Assembly (NCBI GenBank): GCA_021372615.1
Contig: JAJFUB010000029.1
Location: 50,945-114,944, forward strand
Direction of reading: 5' to 3'
From: a bacterium
GTDB taxonomy: Bacteria > Armatimonadota > Zipacnadia > Zipacnadales > UBA11051
Length of the DNA: 64,000 nt
Under the pieces are notes generated by a model. That model had not been told where the DNA came from, ran no database searches, and saw only the letters and a program-made list of their open reading frames with translations. Positions 1 through 8,356 of this stretch are shown here, in pieces; the first letter of the stretch is position 1, and every line of letters starts with the position of its first letter. Both the position numbers and the translations under genes were made by a program.

Positions 1-2877
1 GCCTGTGGCGAGTGGTGCGACCTCGCCTCGGACCGCGTGGGCCTGACCGTGGCGCTACGCGACCTGGCCGAGCAGTTCCCGAAGGAACTGGAGGCGCGGG
101 CGCAGGGGATCCGCGTCCATCTGTGGCCCGAGCGCAGCGGGCGCGAACTGGACTTCCGCGCCGCGACGCTGGTCAAGGACTACTGGCAGTCATGGGCGGC
201 ACTCGCGCCCGGCGGGGCCGAGGCCCTGGCCAAGACCGCCAGCAACGCCCAGGGGGCGAGCAAGACCCACGAGCTGTGGCTCATGCCCCATCGCAGCGCG
301 CCCGAGGTCCCCGCCATCGCGCGGCAGTGCCACGCGGCCTGCGAGCCGCCGCTGCTTCAAGCCGACCCCACGGCGCTCTGCGCCAGCGGCGCCCTCACCT
401 GGCCCGTGCACCCCTACGACCCCCAGCGCTTCCCGGCCGAGGAAGCCATGATCTCGGACTTCTTCGACCGCCTCACGCTGCCGTACAAGGTCTTCCCGAT
501 GACCGGCCTCATCGCCTGGGGCTGCCACCCGTACCTGGACTACACGCGGCGGGACGGCAAGTGGTATGCCGTCTTCTACCGGCTGTCGCAACTGGTGGAC
601 TACGGGATGCGGCGGCATGTGTGGACCCTCTACGCCCGCTCCGGCGACCGCCGTTACTATGACTACGCCGCACGCTTCGATCGCTTCGCCGCCGACTGGG
701 AGATGGCACACGTCACGACCGGCCAGAAGATCAAGGGCGGCTTCGCCGTCGGGGACATCCACAAGCCGCTTTACTGGGGCACCAGCAGCCTCGTGCTGAA
801 CACCGACATCTCCGGCCATGACATCGCGAACTGGCTGCTGGAGTACTACCTGACCGGCGATGAGCGCGCGCTGGAGGCGACCCGCGAGTTCGGTGAGGCG
901 GTCAAGCAGACCTGGGACCTGAAGGCCGCGCGCGCGGGCTATTGCCCCTTCGTCATCACCCGCGTGCTCACGGCGTTGTACACCCGCGAGTGGGACGAGA
1001 GCTTCCACACCATGGCACGCGACCTCGCCCACCAGATCATTGCCCCCCAGAGCCCCAACTACCTCACCAACGAGATGGCCTACGGGGCGCTGTACAAGGT
1101 GGACCGCAATGCCGCCGCGCTGTACGACTACTGGTGGGCGACGGGCGATGACCTCGCCCGGCAGGCCTTCCTGAAGGCCATGGACTACCAGTACCGCTTC
1201 AACCGCATCCCGCCGGCCATCGAGTACCAGAACGGCGGCGCCTACCTACTGACGATTGCGTACCAGTGGACCGGGCGGCCGGAGTATGCCGCGGCGGTGC
1301 AGCAACTGGTGCGCGGCGGGCTGGCAGCGGAGGGCAAGCCCCTGGCGGAGGAGTTGACGGGCGACCCGCGTCTGTCCGAGAGGCTACCCTACCGTGGGGT
1401 GCACCTGAACATGCACACGACGCTCGGGCTGCCGACGGCGCTGGCGCTGCTGGCGGGACTGGACAAGCCGCCGCCCTCGTTCCCGATCCTGGTCAAGTCC
1501 TTCCAGTCCGACGACGCCACCGCGATCTTCGCCAAGCCCGCCGGGCAGGGGGTGACGCTGGGGGTCTATGTGCAGACGACGCAGGCCGGGGAGGTCGGGG
1601 TGCAGGTGCTCGGGCCCGATGGCGCGCCCGTCGCCGCGGAGGTGAAGACCGAGGAGCGCATCGCCTCCTACGCCCCCTCGCAGTTCCGCCACTTCAGCCT
1701 GCGGGTCAAGGTCCCGGCCGCAGCGCCCGCCGGCCTGTATCAGGTCGTGCCGGGGCCGACGGAGGAGTTCGTCGTTCAGGACGCGAGCGTGCCGCAGGTG
1801 AGTCTCGCCTGTCCGAGCGGGGCGTGGCTGGGGGGTGGGGGACTGGCGGCCGGGATGCCGCTGTACTTCCGCGTGCCGCCGGGCCAGCAGCGCGTAGACC
1901 TCCTCGTGGGTCGCCCGGTGACGGTTCGGCGGCCCGACGGGAGCGTCGCCCTGGAGCCCACGAACGAAGGCATCGGTCGCGTCAGTCTGCCGGTCCAGGG
2001 CGCGGCGGGCGCGTGGTCGGTGCATTCCCCGTGGCCCGCGCACGTGCAGTTGCTGAACCTGGACCCGGTGGTGGCCTACGGCGACCCCGCCCGGCTGATC
2101 CAGTCGCCCGCACCGTCCCTCCGCCGCACCGATCCTGCCCTGCCGTCGCCGCAAGAGACGTTCGTGCCCGGGGTGATGGGCCAGGCGCTGCAACTGGCCG
2201 GCGACCGCACCATCGGCTTCGCGCCCGGCGAGCGCCTCGCCGACGGCAGCACCCAGCACCTGCCCACCACCGAGGGCACCATCGAGCTGTGGTTCCGGCC
2301 CAACTGGAGCAGCAGCGAGTTGCCCTTCCGCGATGGGCAGCTTCTGCAGCGTGACTTCCTGCGCGCCGGCGCGATCAACTTCTACTACCGCTACGGCCAG
2401 GGCCCCGTGCGCGACAACCTGTACTCCTACGTGGACCTGCTCACCCGGGGCAAGCTCGGGGCGCCCGGACGGGAGACCGACGGACTCATCGGCGGCCATG
2501 CGCGCCACTTCATGCAGAAGGCGCAATGGGTCCACCTGGCCGCCACCTGGCAACTGCAGCAGGGAAAGCGTGGCACCGAGGGCAGCTTCGCCGTGTTCGT
2601 CAATGGCGAGAAGATGGAGCCGACGTGGAACTACCCGCGCAGCCTGACCGGACGCGATCCGTACCGGCTGCAGGAGGTCGCCGCGCGGATCGTGCTCGGC
2701 GCGTGTGACGGCTGCCTCGATGAGCTGCGGGTGTCACGGGTGCGGCGCTACGAGGGTGACTTCACGCCCTCCCGGCAGCCGTTCGCGCCCGATGCCCAGA
2801 CCGCCGCGCTCTTCCACTTTGACGGGTGCCTGAACGGGCTGTCGGGGGCGGAGGGGGCCGTCATCGCGGCCCAGTGA
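1..2877 (+). CDS. Exo-rhamnogalacturonan-lyase-like protein with C-terminal LamG domain, 5' truncated
   Basis: The reading frame is open from base 1, so the N-terminus lies outside the window; the GTG at 37 is only the first in-window start-like codon. The visible part matches the toroid and C-terminal parts of the PcRGLX/YetA-like (PL26-type) family. Marks include the HLWPE segment, the KTHEL motif and a long Tyr/Trp-rich alpha/alpha barrel with GKWYAVFYR, followed by a beta-rich region. The last 230 residues look like a concanavalin-type LamG fold (IELWFRPNW, WVHLAATW, LDELRVSR). This would be a secreted enzyme cutting rhamnogalacturonan-like pectin. A second family member lies at 23244-27092. 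The family call is fairly firm; the substrate is inferred. Confidence 0.7.
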   Translation, partial: ACGEWCDLASDRVGLTVALRDLAEQFPKELEARAQGIRVHLWPERSGRELDFRAATLVKDYWQSWAALAPGGAEALAKTASNAQGASKTHELWLMPHRSAPEVPAIARQCHAACEPPLLQADPTALCASGALTWPVHPYDPQRFPAEEAMISDFFDRLTLPYKVFPMTGLIAWGCHPYLDYTRRDGKWYAVFYRLSQLVDYGMRRHVWTLYARSGDRRYYDYAARFDRFAADWEMAHVTTGQKIKGGFAVGDIHKPLYWGTSSLVLNTDISGHDIANWLLEYYLTGDERALEATREFGEAVKQTWDLKAARAGYCPFVITRVLTALYTREWDESFHTMARDLAHQIIAPQSPNYLTNEMAYGALYKVDRNAAALYDYWWATGDDLARQAFLKAMDYQYRFNRIPPAIEYQNGGAYLLTIAYQWTGRPEYAAAVQQLVRGGLAAEGKPLAEELTGDPRLSERLPYRGVHLNMHTTLGLPTALALLAGLDKPPPSFPILVKSFQSDDATAIFAKPAGQGVTLGVYVQTTQAGEVGVQVLGPDGAPVAAEVKTEERIASYAPSQFRHFSLRVKVPAAAPAGLYQVVPGPTEEFVVQDASVPQVSLACPSGAWLGGGGLAAGMPLYFRVPPGQQRVDLLVGRPVTVRRPDGSVALEPTNEGIGRVSLPVQGAAGAWSVHSPWPAHVQLLNLDPVVAYGDPARLIQSPAPSLRRTDPALPSPQETFVPGVMGQALQLAGDRTIGFAPGERLADGSTQHLPTTEGTIELWFRPNWSSSELPFRDGQLLQRDFLRAGAINFYYRYGQGPVRDNLYSYVDLLTRGKLGAPGRETDGLIGGHARHFMQKAQWVHLAATWQLQQGKRGTEGSFAVFVNGEKMEPTWNYPRSLTGRDPYRLQEVAARIVLGACDGCLDELRVSRVRRYEGDFTPSRQPFAPDAQTAALFHFDGCLNGLSGAEGAVIAAQ

Positions 2878-2888
2878 GGAGGTCGGCC

Positions 2889-4892
2889 TCACTCCGCCAG
2901 CGCCCCGCCCAGCTTCATCCCCTCGAACCACTGGAGCAACCGCCGCGCGGGCGGAGGCGCCTTGTCTTCCTCCAGGGCCGCTAGCCGGCCCACCTCCAGC
3001 AAGCTACGCCGGCCGTCCACCCAGAACAGCAGCCTGCCCGGCAGACCCCCTTTGGCCGCGCGGTTCAGGAGTGCCTTCGCCGCCTCGGGGAAACGCCCGG
3101 GGCTCACCGGGCCGATGAGCAGGCGCCGGGGAACGATGGCGGCCGCGTGCCGCTCGTCCTGCCGGACCCGCCTGGCCGCGGGCTGTTGCGGCTCGGCACG
3201 GCCATGGCTGCGGACGAGGTCCCCGAGGAGCCGTCGGTAGCGCCGCTGCGCGGTCGCGTGGGCCGCCTGCAGTTCACCCTCCAGCTCCCCCAGGCGAGGC
3301 GCGATCTGCTTGCTCTCGGTGGCGGACAGCAGCACGTTGACCGAACGGAGGGCGGCCGACTCCCGCTGCCTCAGGTACTCCAGACGGTTCAGGCCATGGG
3401 CCAGACGCTCGTCCAGGTCATCCTGCCCCTCGGCGAGCGCTTCGCGCGCCTTCGCTGCCTGCGCCGTCACCTCGCGCTCAAGCAGGGCCGGAGCCTGGGC
3501 GGCGACCATCTCGGCCAGGGCGATGGCTTCGCTCTTCCCGGCGTTGGCGATCGTGTATACAAGGGTGGCCGCGAGCGCTCCCGCGCGGGCCAGGGTCTCG
3601 GCGCTGAGCTTGTCGGGCGTGTCCTCGCTGGTGTGGTAGTACCTGTCCGGCCAGTTGATGAAGGCCACACTGGGGACGCCGATCGAGGGGTCGGAGATGA
3701 AGTTGTCATTGCCCCAGAACGGCGTCTCGAGGGCGGGAAAGAACGCCTGCGAGCTGCTGAGGTTCGGCCAGGCATAGAACCCGCGGCGGAAGTGCTCCAG
3801 CAGCTCCCGCAACAGGTGGTTGATGAACGAGGGCGCGGCGTCGGGGCTGTCCTGGTACATGAGCACACTGCCGCACCGCGCCATGTCCTCGCCGACCATG
3901 TCGAGGTTGTGCGCGGCCACGACGCGCACCATCGCCTCCGGGTTCGTGACCGCGTGGGCCTGCAGCGAGTAGACCTCGTGGGTGAGCCAGACGCGGAGGC
4001 CGCGACGCGGGCGGGAGAGCTTGCCGGCCTTGATAAGCGCCTGCAAGGCACGCACGATCTCGACGCACAGCCCGGTGCCGGAGGCGTTGTCGTTCGCGCC
4101 CGGCTCGGCGAAGTGCGCCATCAGGGCCACTTCCTGGTCTGACCTGCCCCGCAGCAGCCCCGAGACCATCTCCAGACGGCCGTCGTAGACACGGGCGTCC
4201 ACGCGCGCCCGGACGCGCACCGTCGCGCCCTCCGCAGCCCGGCGGGCGATCAGGCCCCGCAGCCACTTGCCCTGCCGCGGCGAGAGGACGAAGGCCGGCA
4301 GGTCGCCCGCCGGGCGCATGACCTGCCACAGCAGGGCATCCGGCAGGTCCATCGGGTCCTTGCGGACCACGGGGTTGGTGGCCATGGCGTCGGAGATCAC
4401 GCCGACCGCCCCCTGCTTCTTCGCCTCCTGGTGGACACTGCCCGCAGCGGTGTCGGTGAGGACGAACTTGCCCTTGACCTTCAGGCCGCGGTAGTCGCGG
4501 GCCTGCCCGCCGCCGGTCACGACCACGACCTCGGCCTCCAGACCCCCCGCCGGTGTGGGCGGTGAGCCCTGGACGCAGGCGAAGGGTTGCGCGGGATACG
4601 ACACGAGGCGCCGGGCCTCGGCCGCCGGCTCCAGCACCTCCAGGCTGGCCTGCCGGCAGTCCCAGGCCCGCTGCAGGACCGTGGTCCCGTAGGTGGCCTT
4701 GCCATCGGCGGGAAAGGTCACGAGTTCCGCCCGGGCGCCGGCTTGCTGGAGTTGCGCCAGGCAGTACCGGGCGGTCTCGTAGTACCCCGCGAAGGTGCTG
4801 TCGCGGTCGTTGCGCCAGATCGTGGCGGCCAGGTTGCGGGCGTTGTCGCCGGAGATCTCGCCACGGATCACGTCGTAGACTTGGCGGAACAT
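2889..4892 (-). CDS. M28-family metallopeptidase with PA-like insert
   Basis: A 667-residue protein without an obvious signal peptide. Residues 110-230 look like a protease-associated insert (KVKGKFVLTD, KKQGAVGVISDA). The M28 core follows with the expected two-zinc ligands: His260 and Asp268 (MAHFAEPGANDNASG), Glu306 (THEVYS), Asp331 (AHNLDMVGED) and His420 (YYHTSEDTPD). The last 200 residues are charged and helical. The family removes amino acids or dipeptides from peptides; the substrate here is unknown. The ATG at 4892 is preceded by AGGTGAG at good distance. It converges with the lyase-like gene, only 11 bases from its stop. Confidence 0.82.
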   Translation of the reverse strand: MFRQVYDVIRGEISGDNARNLAATIWRNDRDSTFAGYYETARYCLAQLQQAGARAELVTFPADGKATYGTTVLQRAWDCRQASLEVLEPAAEARRLVSYPAQPFACVQGSPPTPAGGLEAEVVVVTGGGQARDYRGLKVKGKFVLTDTAAGSVHQEAKKQGAVGVISDAMATNPVVRKDPMDLPDALLWQVMRPAGDLPAFVLSPRQGKWLRGLIARRAAEGATVRVRARVDARVYDGRLEMVSGLLRGRSDQEVALMAHFAEPGANDNASGTGLCVEIVRALQALIKAGKLSRPRRGLRVWLTHEVYSLQAHAVTNPEAMVRVVAAHNLDMVGEDMARCGSVLMYQDSPDAAPSFINHLLRELLEHFRRGFYAWPNLSSSQAFFPALETPFWGNDNFISDPSIGVPSVAFINWPDRYYHTSEDTPDKLSAETLARAGALAATLVYTIANAGKSEAIALAEMVAAQAPALLEREVTAQAAKAREALAEGQDDLDERLAHGLNRLEYLRQRESAALRSVNVLLSATESKQIAPRLGELEGELQAAHATAQRRYRRLLGDLVRSHGRAEPQQPAARRVRQDERHAAAIVPRRLLIGPVSPGRFPEAAKALLNRAAKGGLPGRLLFWVDGRRSLLEVGRLAALEEDKAPPPARRLLQWFEGMKLGGALAE

Positions 4893-4954
4893 TGCTCACC
4901 TGCATGGCGCCCGGGACCGAGCGCGAAGTATGGGTGGCGGCCCCTGCCCCGGCG

Positions 4955-7936
4955 TCAGCGGCCCAGGGCGACCTCCTGGATCTCCACCCCGTGCGGCAGC
5001 GCGCGCTTGTCGCCATACAGCCACGCGCCGAAGCAGAAGCTGACGGACTGCACGTGCTCGGGCCGGAGGTGGTCCCCCGGACCGCCGCGGTCCGCCGGCT
5101 TGCCCCCCCAGTGCTTGAGGTACTCCAACGAACTGATCGGGATGCGAATCTCCTGCCACTGCGTCGTCAGGGGCACGTTCAGGCCCCACGGCGCGCCATC
5201 CTGCTCGATCAGCACCAGCTCGAACCGGTCGGTCTGCGGCTCCGTGGCCCGGGCCTTGAAGATGACCGTCTTCGCCTCGGCGGCCAGTGGCAACTGCGCC
5301 GCCAGCCCGGCGGGGACGCTCGTCCGCCAACCGATACAGTCTGGCTCCGGCCCGAACCCATCAACATGGACCCGCAGCGCCGCCCGGTCCGGGTCCATGC
5401 CCGCCACCAGGCGCTGCGTGCCCTTCTGCTGGTGCAGCCTCACCTTCACCTCCGCGGGCCGCACCAGCACCACGGGGGCATCCGCCGCGACGACGTCGCT
5501 GAGCCAGGTCTGGCGCCTGTGCACCAGCGCCGCGCCGGCGACCTCGACGGCCTGCGGGTGCGGACTGGCGTCGCCGAGAATCCACGCGCCGGTGACGAAG
5601 CAGATCTCGCTCACCCGCCGCAGGTCAGGCCGGCCGGGCTTTGTGCCCCAGCGCGGCTCGAGGTTCGCCACCGGGATCGTGATCTCGCGCCACGCCGGGC
5701 TGATCGTGATGTTGCTGCCGAAGGCGGGGCCGTCGCTCTGTTTGAGTGTCACCTCCACGCGTGATGTCTCCGGCCCGCCGCGGATTGTCAGGCGCACGGC
5801 CTCATAATCGGTCAGGTCAGCCGTCAGCGGCAGCGTCGGCAGTCCCATGCCGGCGGAACTGGGCTTTTCCCCGAAGCCATCGGCTTCGAGCCGCGCCGCC
5901 ACCGCTCCCGGCTCGCGCCCGGGCGCCAGCTTCACCCGCGCCCCCATCCCCGCGCGGCCGCTGTAGCTGGCGGTTGGCAGTGTCATGCCCTCGCTGAGCT
6001 TCAGCAGCGGCAGCGGCGGCTTGGCTAGCGCTGCGGCGGAGCGGTCGCCGGTGTCGCCGCCGGGCAGGTTCACCATCTCGGCGCCGTCGCGCACGGACAG
6101 GTAGGCCTCGACCTTGCCGGGGGCGAGCAGCTCGCCGGGAACACGGGCTGCGTAGCGATAGGCGCCGGCGGCGGCCATCGGCACGGCCGTGAACCCCGCA
6201 CGCCCGGCCGGGCGCACGTGCAGCACGACCGGCTCGACCCCCACCCCGGCCACGGTGGCGGTCACGCGCAGCTCGCGGCCCTCGCGCCACTCCGCCGGCC
6301 AGTCCGTGTAAGCCGCCGGTGGCGCGGTGCTCGGCGGTAGGGCGACGAAGCGGGGCCCGCTCACCGCGGTCGGGAACCGCTTGCCTGCCGCGGCCAGGAC
6401 ATAGGCCCCCGGCGTCACCGTGACGACGCCGTCGCGGGCCGTGCGGACAGGCCCGGCGGGCTTGCTTTCGGCGACCGCCTGCAGGCGGAAGTCAGGCCCC
6501 AGGTCGGGCAGGGCCACTGTCAGCGGCCAGGAGCGCCGCAGCACGCGCATCTTCTCACTCGTGCCGCCGGAGTACGGGTCCGCCACCATCACCACATCCG
6601 GGTACACCTGTAGCTGCCACACGCCAGGCGCGACGCGGTCGAGGAAGTAGGCGCCCGTCCCGGGGTACTTGACCACCGCCGACGAGCCGCAGCCGGCGAG
6701 GCGCTGGAGCCGCGCGGGGCTGGGCGGGGGCGTGTCGGTGTCGCTGCTGTACAGGAAGGTATCGTCGGTGACGAGTTCGCTCAGGTTCTGTTCGTAGCTC
6801 ACCCGGAAGTCGCCGAAGCGGTTGCTGTCCGGATAGGGGCCATAGGCCTGCAGCCGCGGCAGGCGCCGCATGGCCTCGGCCGCGATGGCGAAGCTGAGCG
6901 CCTTGTTGGGGGTGTAGACGAGGTTGAGGTAGTGCGTCTGCCAGTTGGGGTTGCCGGCGGCGAGGCACAGGGCGTCATACTGGAACTGGTTGGCAATCTG
7001 CACGCCGGCGGCGCGGAAGGTGCGCGCCATGGCCGGGTACATGTACGCGCCGGGCACATCGGCCGCGTCGAACTCGTACACGATCTTCCCCAGCCTCGCC
7101 AGTTGGGGATCGCGCATGTCCGGGTTGTCGGCGACGCGCGGCAGGAAGTTGTCGGTGAGCATCCCCCCGCTGACCAGGCCGGTCGGGTACCACCCGAAGG
7201 TCACACCGTCGAGCTTCGCGGCCGCCGCGGCAGCGTGCCGGCCCGACCAGCAGTTGTAGAAGATGGGCTTGCGGCAGCCGGTCGCCCGGACCGCGTCGCA
7301 GAGCGTGTTGATGTAGGTGGTGACGGCACTATCGGGGGCGCCCGGCGCATACAGCGGCTCGTTGATGAGCTCAATCGCCACGATCGCCGGGTCGTCCTTG
7401 TAGGCCTGGTGTGTGTAGCGGTTGACATGGTTCACGTACTGCCCCAGGTAGCGGGCCTGCTTGGCCCAGGCCTCCGGGCTGCCGGTCATCTGGGGCATGG
7501 TGTACAGGTCCGAGAAGCCGCCGGGCTGCGGCGCGCCCCACCAGGCGATCGGGGTCATCACGCAGTAGATCCCGTGGCGCCGGCACTCGGCGATGAGGAA
7601 GTCGAGTAGCCGCAGGTGCTCATTGTCCACGAGGTTGCCGTCGCGGTCGCTGATCTCCCGGTCCCAGCAGTGCAGGCGGATCGAGGTCAGGCCCAGGCGC
7701 ACAAAGTGCTGCACGTCGTCCCGGATGGCCTGCTCCTGGCTCAACCCCCTTGTCTGCATCTGCGCATAGTCTATGCTGAAGGGCGCGTAGTAGTTCACCC
7801 CGAACAGGGCGACCTCCGCGTTGTCGTCCGACCAGCGCAACACGCCCTGCTCATCCACCCGCGCCGTGCGCGTGGCGGGGGCGGCGAGGGCGGCCACGGT
7901 CGCCAGCATCAACCCGAGCAGCACGAGTGGTCGCAT
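4955..7936 (-). CDS. Secreted clan-A glycoside hydrolase with two C-terminal carbohydrate-binding-like domains
   Basis: I chose the ATG at 7936 because AAGGAG sits 8 bases upstream and the protein then begins with a signal peptide (MRPLVLLGLMLATVAALA). The result is 993 residues. Residues 40-400 form a TIM barrel of the GH5/GH2 type: FGVNYYAPF opens it, Glu193 in LINEP is the likely acid/base, and Glu288 in KIVYEFD is the likely nucleophile. Beta-sandwich linkers follow, then two related modules near residues 650-820 and 840-990, each ending in a dissected WREI or WQEI strand. The second module resembles one in the enzyme at 16383-20132. It is probably an extracellular beta-mannosidase or glucanase-like enzyme; specificity cannot be read from sequence alone. 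Confidence 0.78.
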   Translation of the reverse strand: MRPLVLLGLMLATVAALAAPATRTARVDEQGVLRWSDDNAEVALFGVNYYAPFSIDYAQMQTRGLSQEQAIRDDVQHFVRLGLTSIRLHCWDREISDRDGNLVDNEHLRLLDFLIAECRRHGIYCVMTPIAWWGAPQPGGFSDLYTMPQMTGSPEAWAKQARYLGQYVNHVNRYTHQAYKDDPAIVAIELINEPLYAPGAPDSAVTTYINTLCDAVRATGCRKPIFYNCWSGRHAAAAAAKLDGVTFGWYPTGLVSGGMLTDNFLPRVADNPDMRDPQLARLGKIVYEFDAADVPGAYMYPAMARTFRAAGVQIANQFQYDALCLAAGNPNWQTHYLNLVYTPNKALSFAIAAEAMRRLPRLQAYGPYPDSNRFGDFRVSYEQNLSELVTDDTFLYSSDTDTPPPSPARLQRLAGCGSSAVVKYPGTGAYFLDRVAPGVWQLQVYPDVVMVADPYSGGTSEKMRVLRRSWPLTVALPDLGPDFRLQAVAESKPAGPVRTARDGVVTVTPGAYVLAAAGKRFPTAVSGPRFVALPPSTAPPAAYTDWPAEWREGRELRVTATVAGVGVEPVVLHVRPAGRAGFTAVPMAAAGAYRYAARVPGELLAPGKVEAYLSVRDGAEMVNLPGGDTGDRSAAALAKPPLPLLKLSEGMTLPTASYSGRAGMGARVKLAPGREPGAVAARLEADGFGEKPSSAGMGLPTLPLTADLTDYEAVRLTIRGGPETSRVEVTLKQSDGPAFGSNITISPAWREITIPVANLEPRWGTKPGRPDLRRVSEICFVTGAWILGDASPHPQAVEVAGAALVHRRQTWLSDVVAADAPVVLVRPAEVKVRLHQQKGTQRLVAGMDPDRAALRVHVDGFGPEPDCIGWRTSVPAGLAAQLPLAAEAKTVIFKARATEPQTDRFELVLIEQDGAPWGLNVPLTTQWQEIRIPISSLEYLKHWGGKPADRGGPGDHLRPEHVQSVSFCFGAWLYGDKRALPHGVEIQEVALGR

Positions 7937-8356
7937 GCAGATCGCTCCTTCATTGGCCTGGTCCACCTGGCGCCGCCATTCTACCACAACAGCCGGGCGC
8001 GCATAGGAGGAAACGGGGAATGGCCCAAGGCCGGACGTACGAAGTAGCCACCGGGCACGGGTGTCGGCAACAGCGGGTCTTCCCCGGCGGACGGCCACCC
8101 GGTGGTGCAAGGTTGACCAGAGGCCGAAGGGAAGCCGGACCTGGACGGGGAAAGTGGCCAAGGCGTCGGGCAAGCGGGGCGCAACACCCAGACGGTCGAG
8201 GGGTGTGCCGGAGGGACACTTCCCGACGACGTGGTACAGCAGGCGTGCCGGGGCGACAGACCCGGCCGTGACACCCCGACTGGCCCCGTTCCCGGCGCAG
8301 GGGGGCGGTATCCCAGCGCGCTGTACGGGCGCCCTCACAGGAGGCGAAGCCCCGGA
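7937..8356. other. Intergenic region rich in complementary arms, possible structured RNA
   Basis: This 420-base gap separates two divergent genes and has no convincing gene. It contains several perfect inverted pairs. CCACCGGG (8048-8055) pairs with CCCGGTGG (8098-8105). CGTCGGG (8164-8170) pairs with CCCGACG (8222-8228) and encloses ACACCC (8184-8189) with GGGTGT (8201-8206). GCCGGG (8247-8252) pairs with CCCGGC (8261-8266). The order and nesting resemble a multi-helix RNA. I could not match it to RNase P, tmRNA, SRP RNA, a group II intron or a riboswitch class. High GC makes chance pairing likely, so this is only a candidate. The promoters of both flanking genes must also lie here. Confidence 0.3.

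Noticed and set aside
7937..8356. RNase P RNA, tmRNA or group II intron in the structured gap
   Set aside because: The conserved cores (GAGGAAAGTCC, tmRNA ends, domain V) are not found on either strand.
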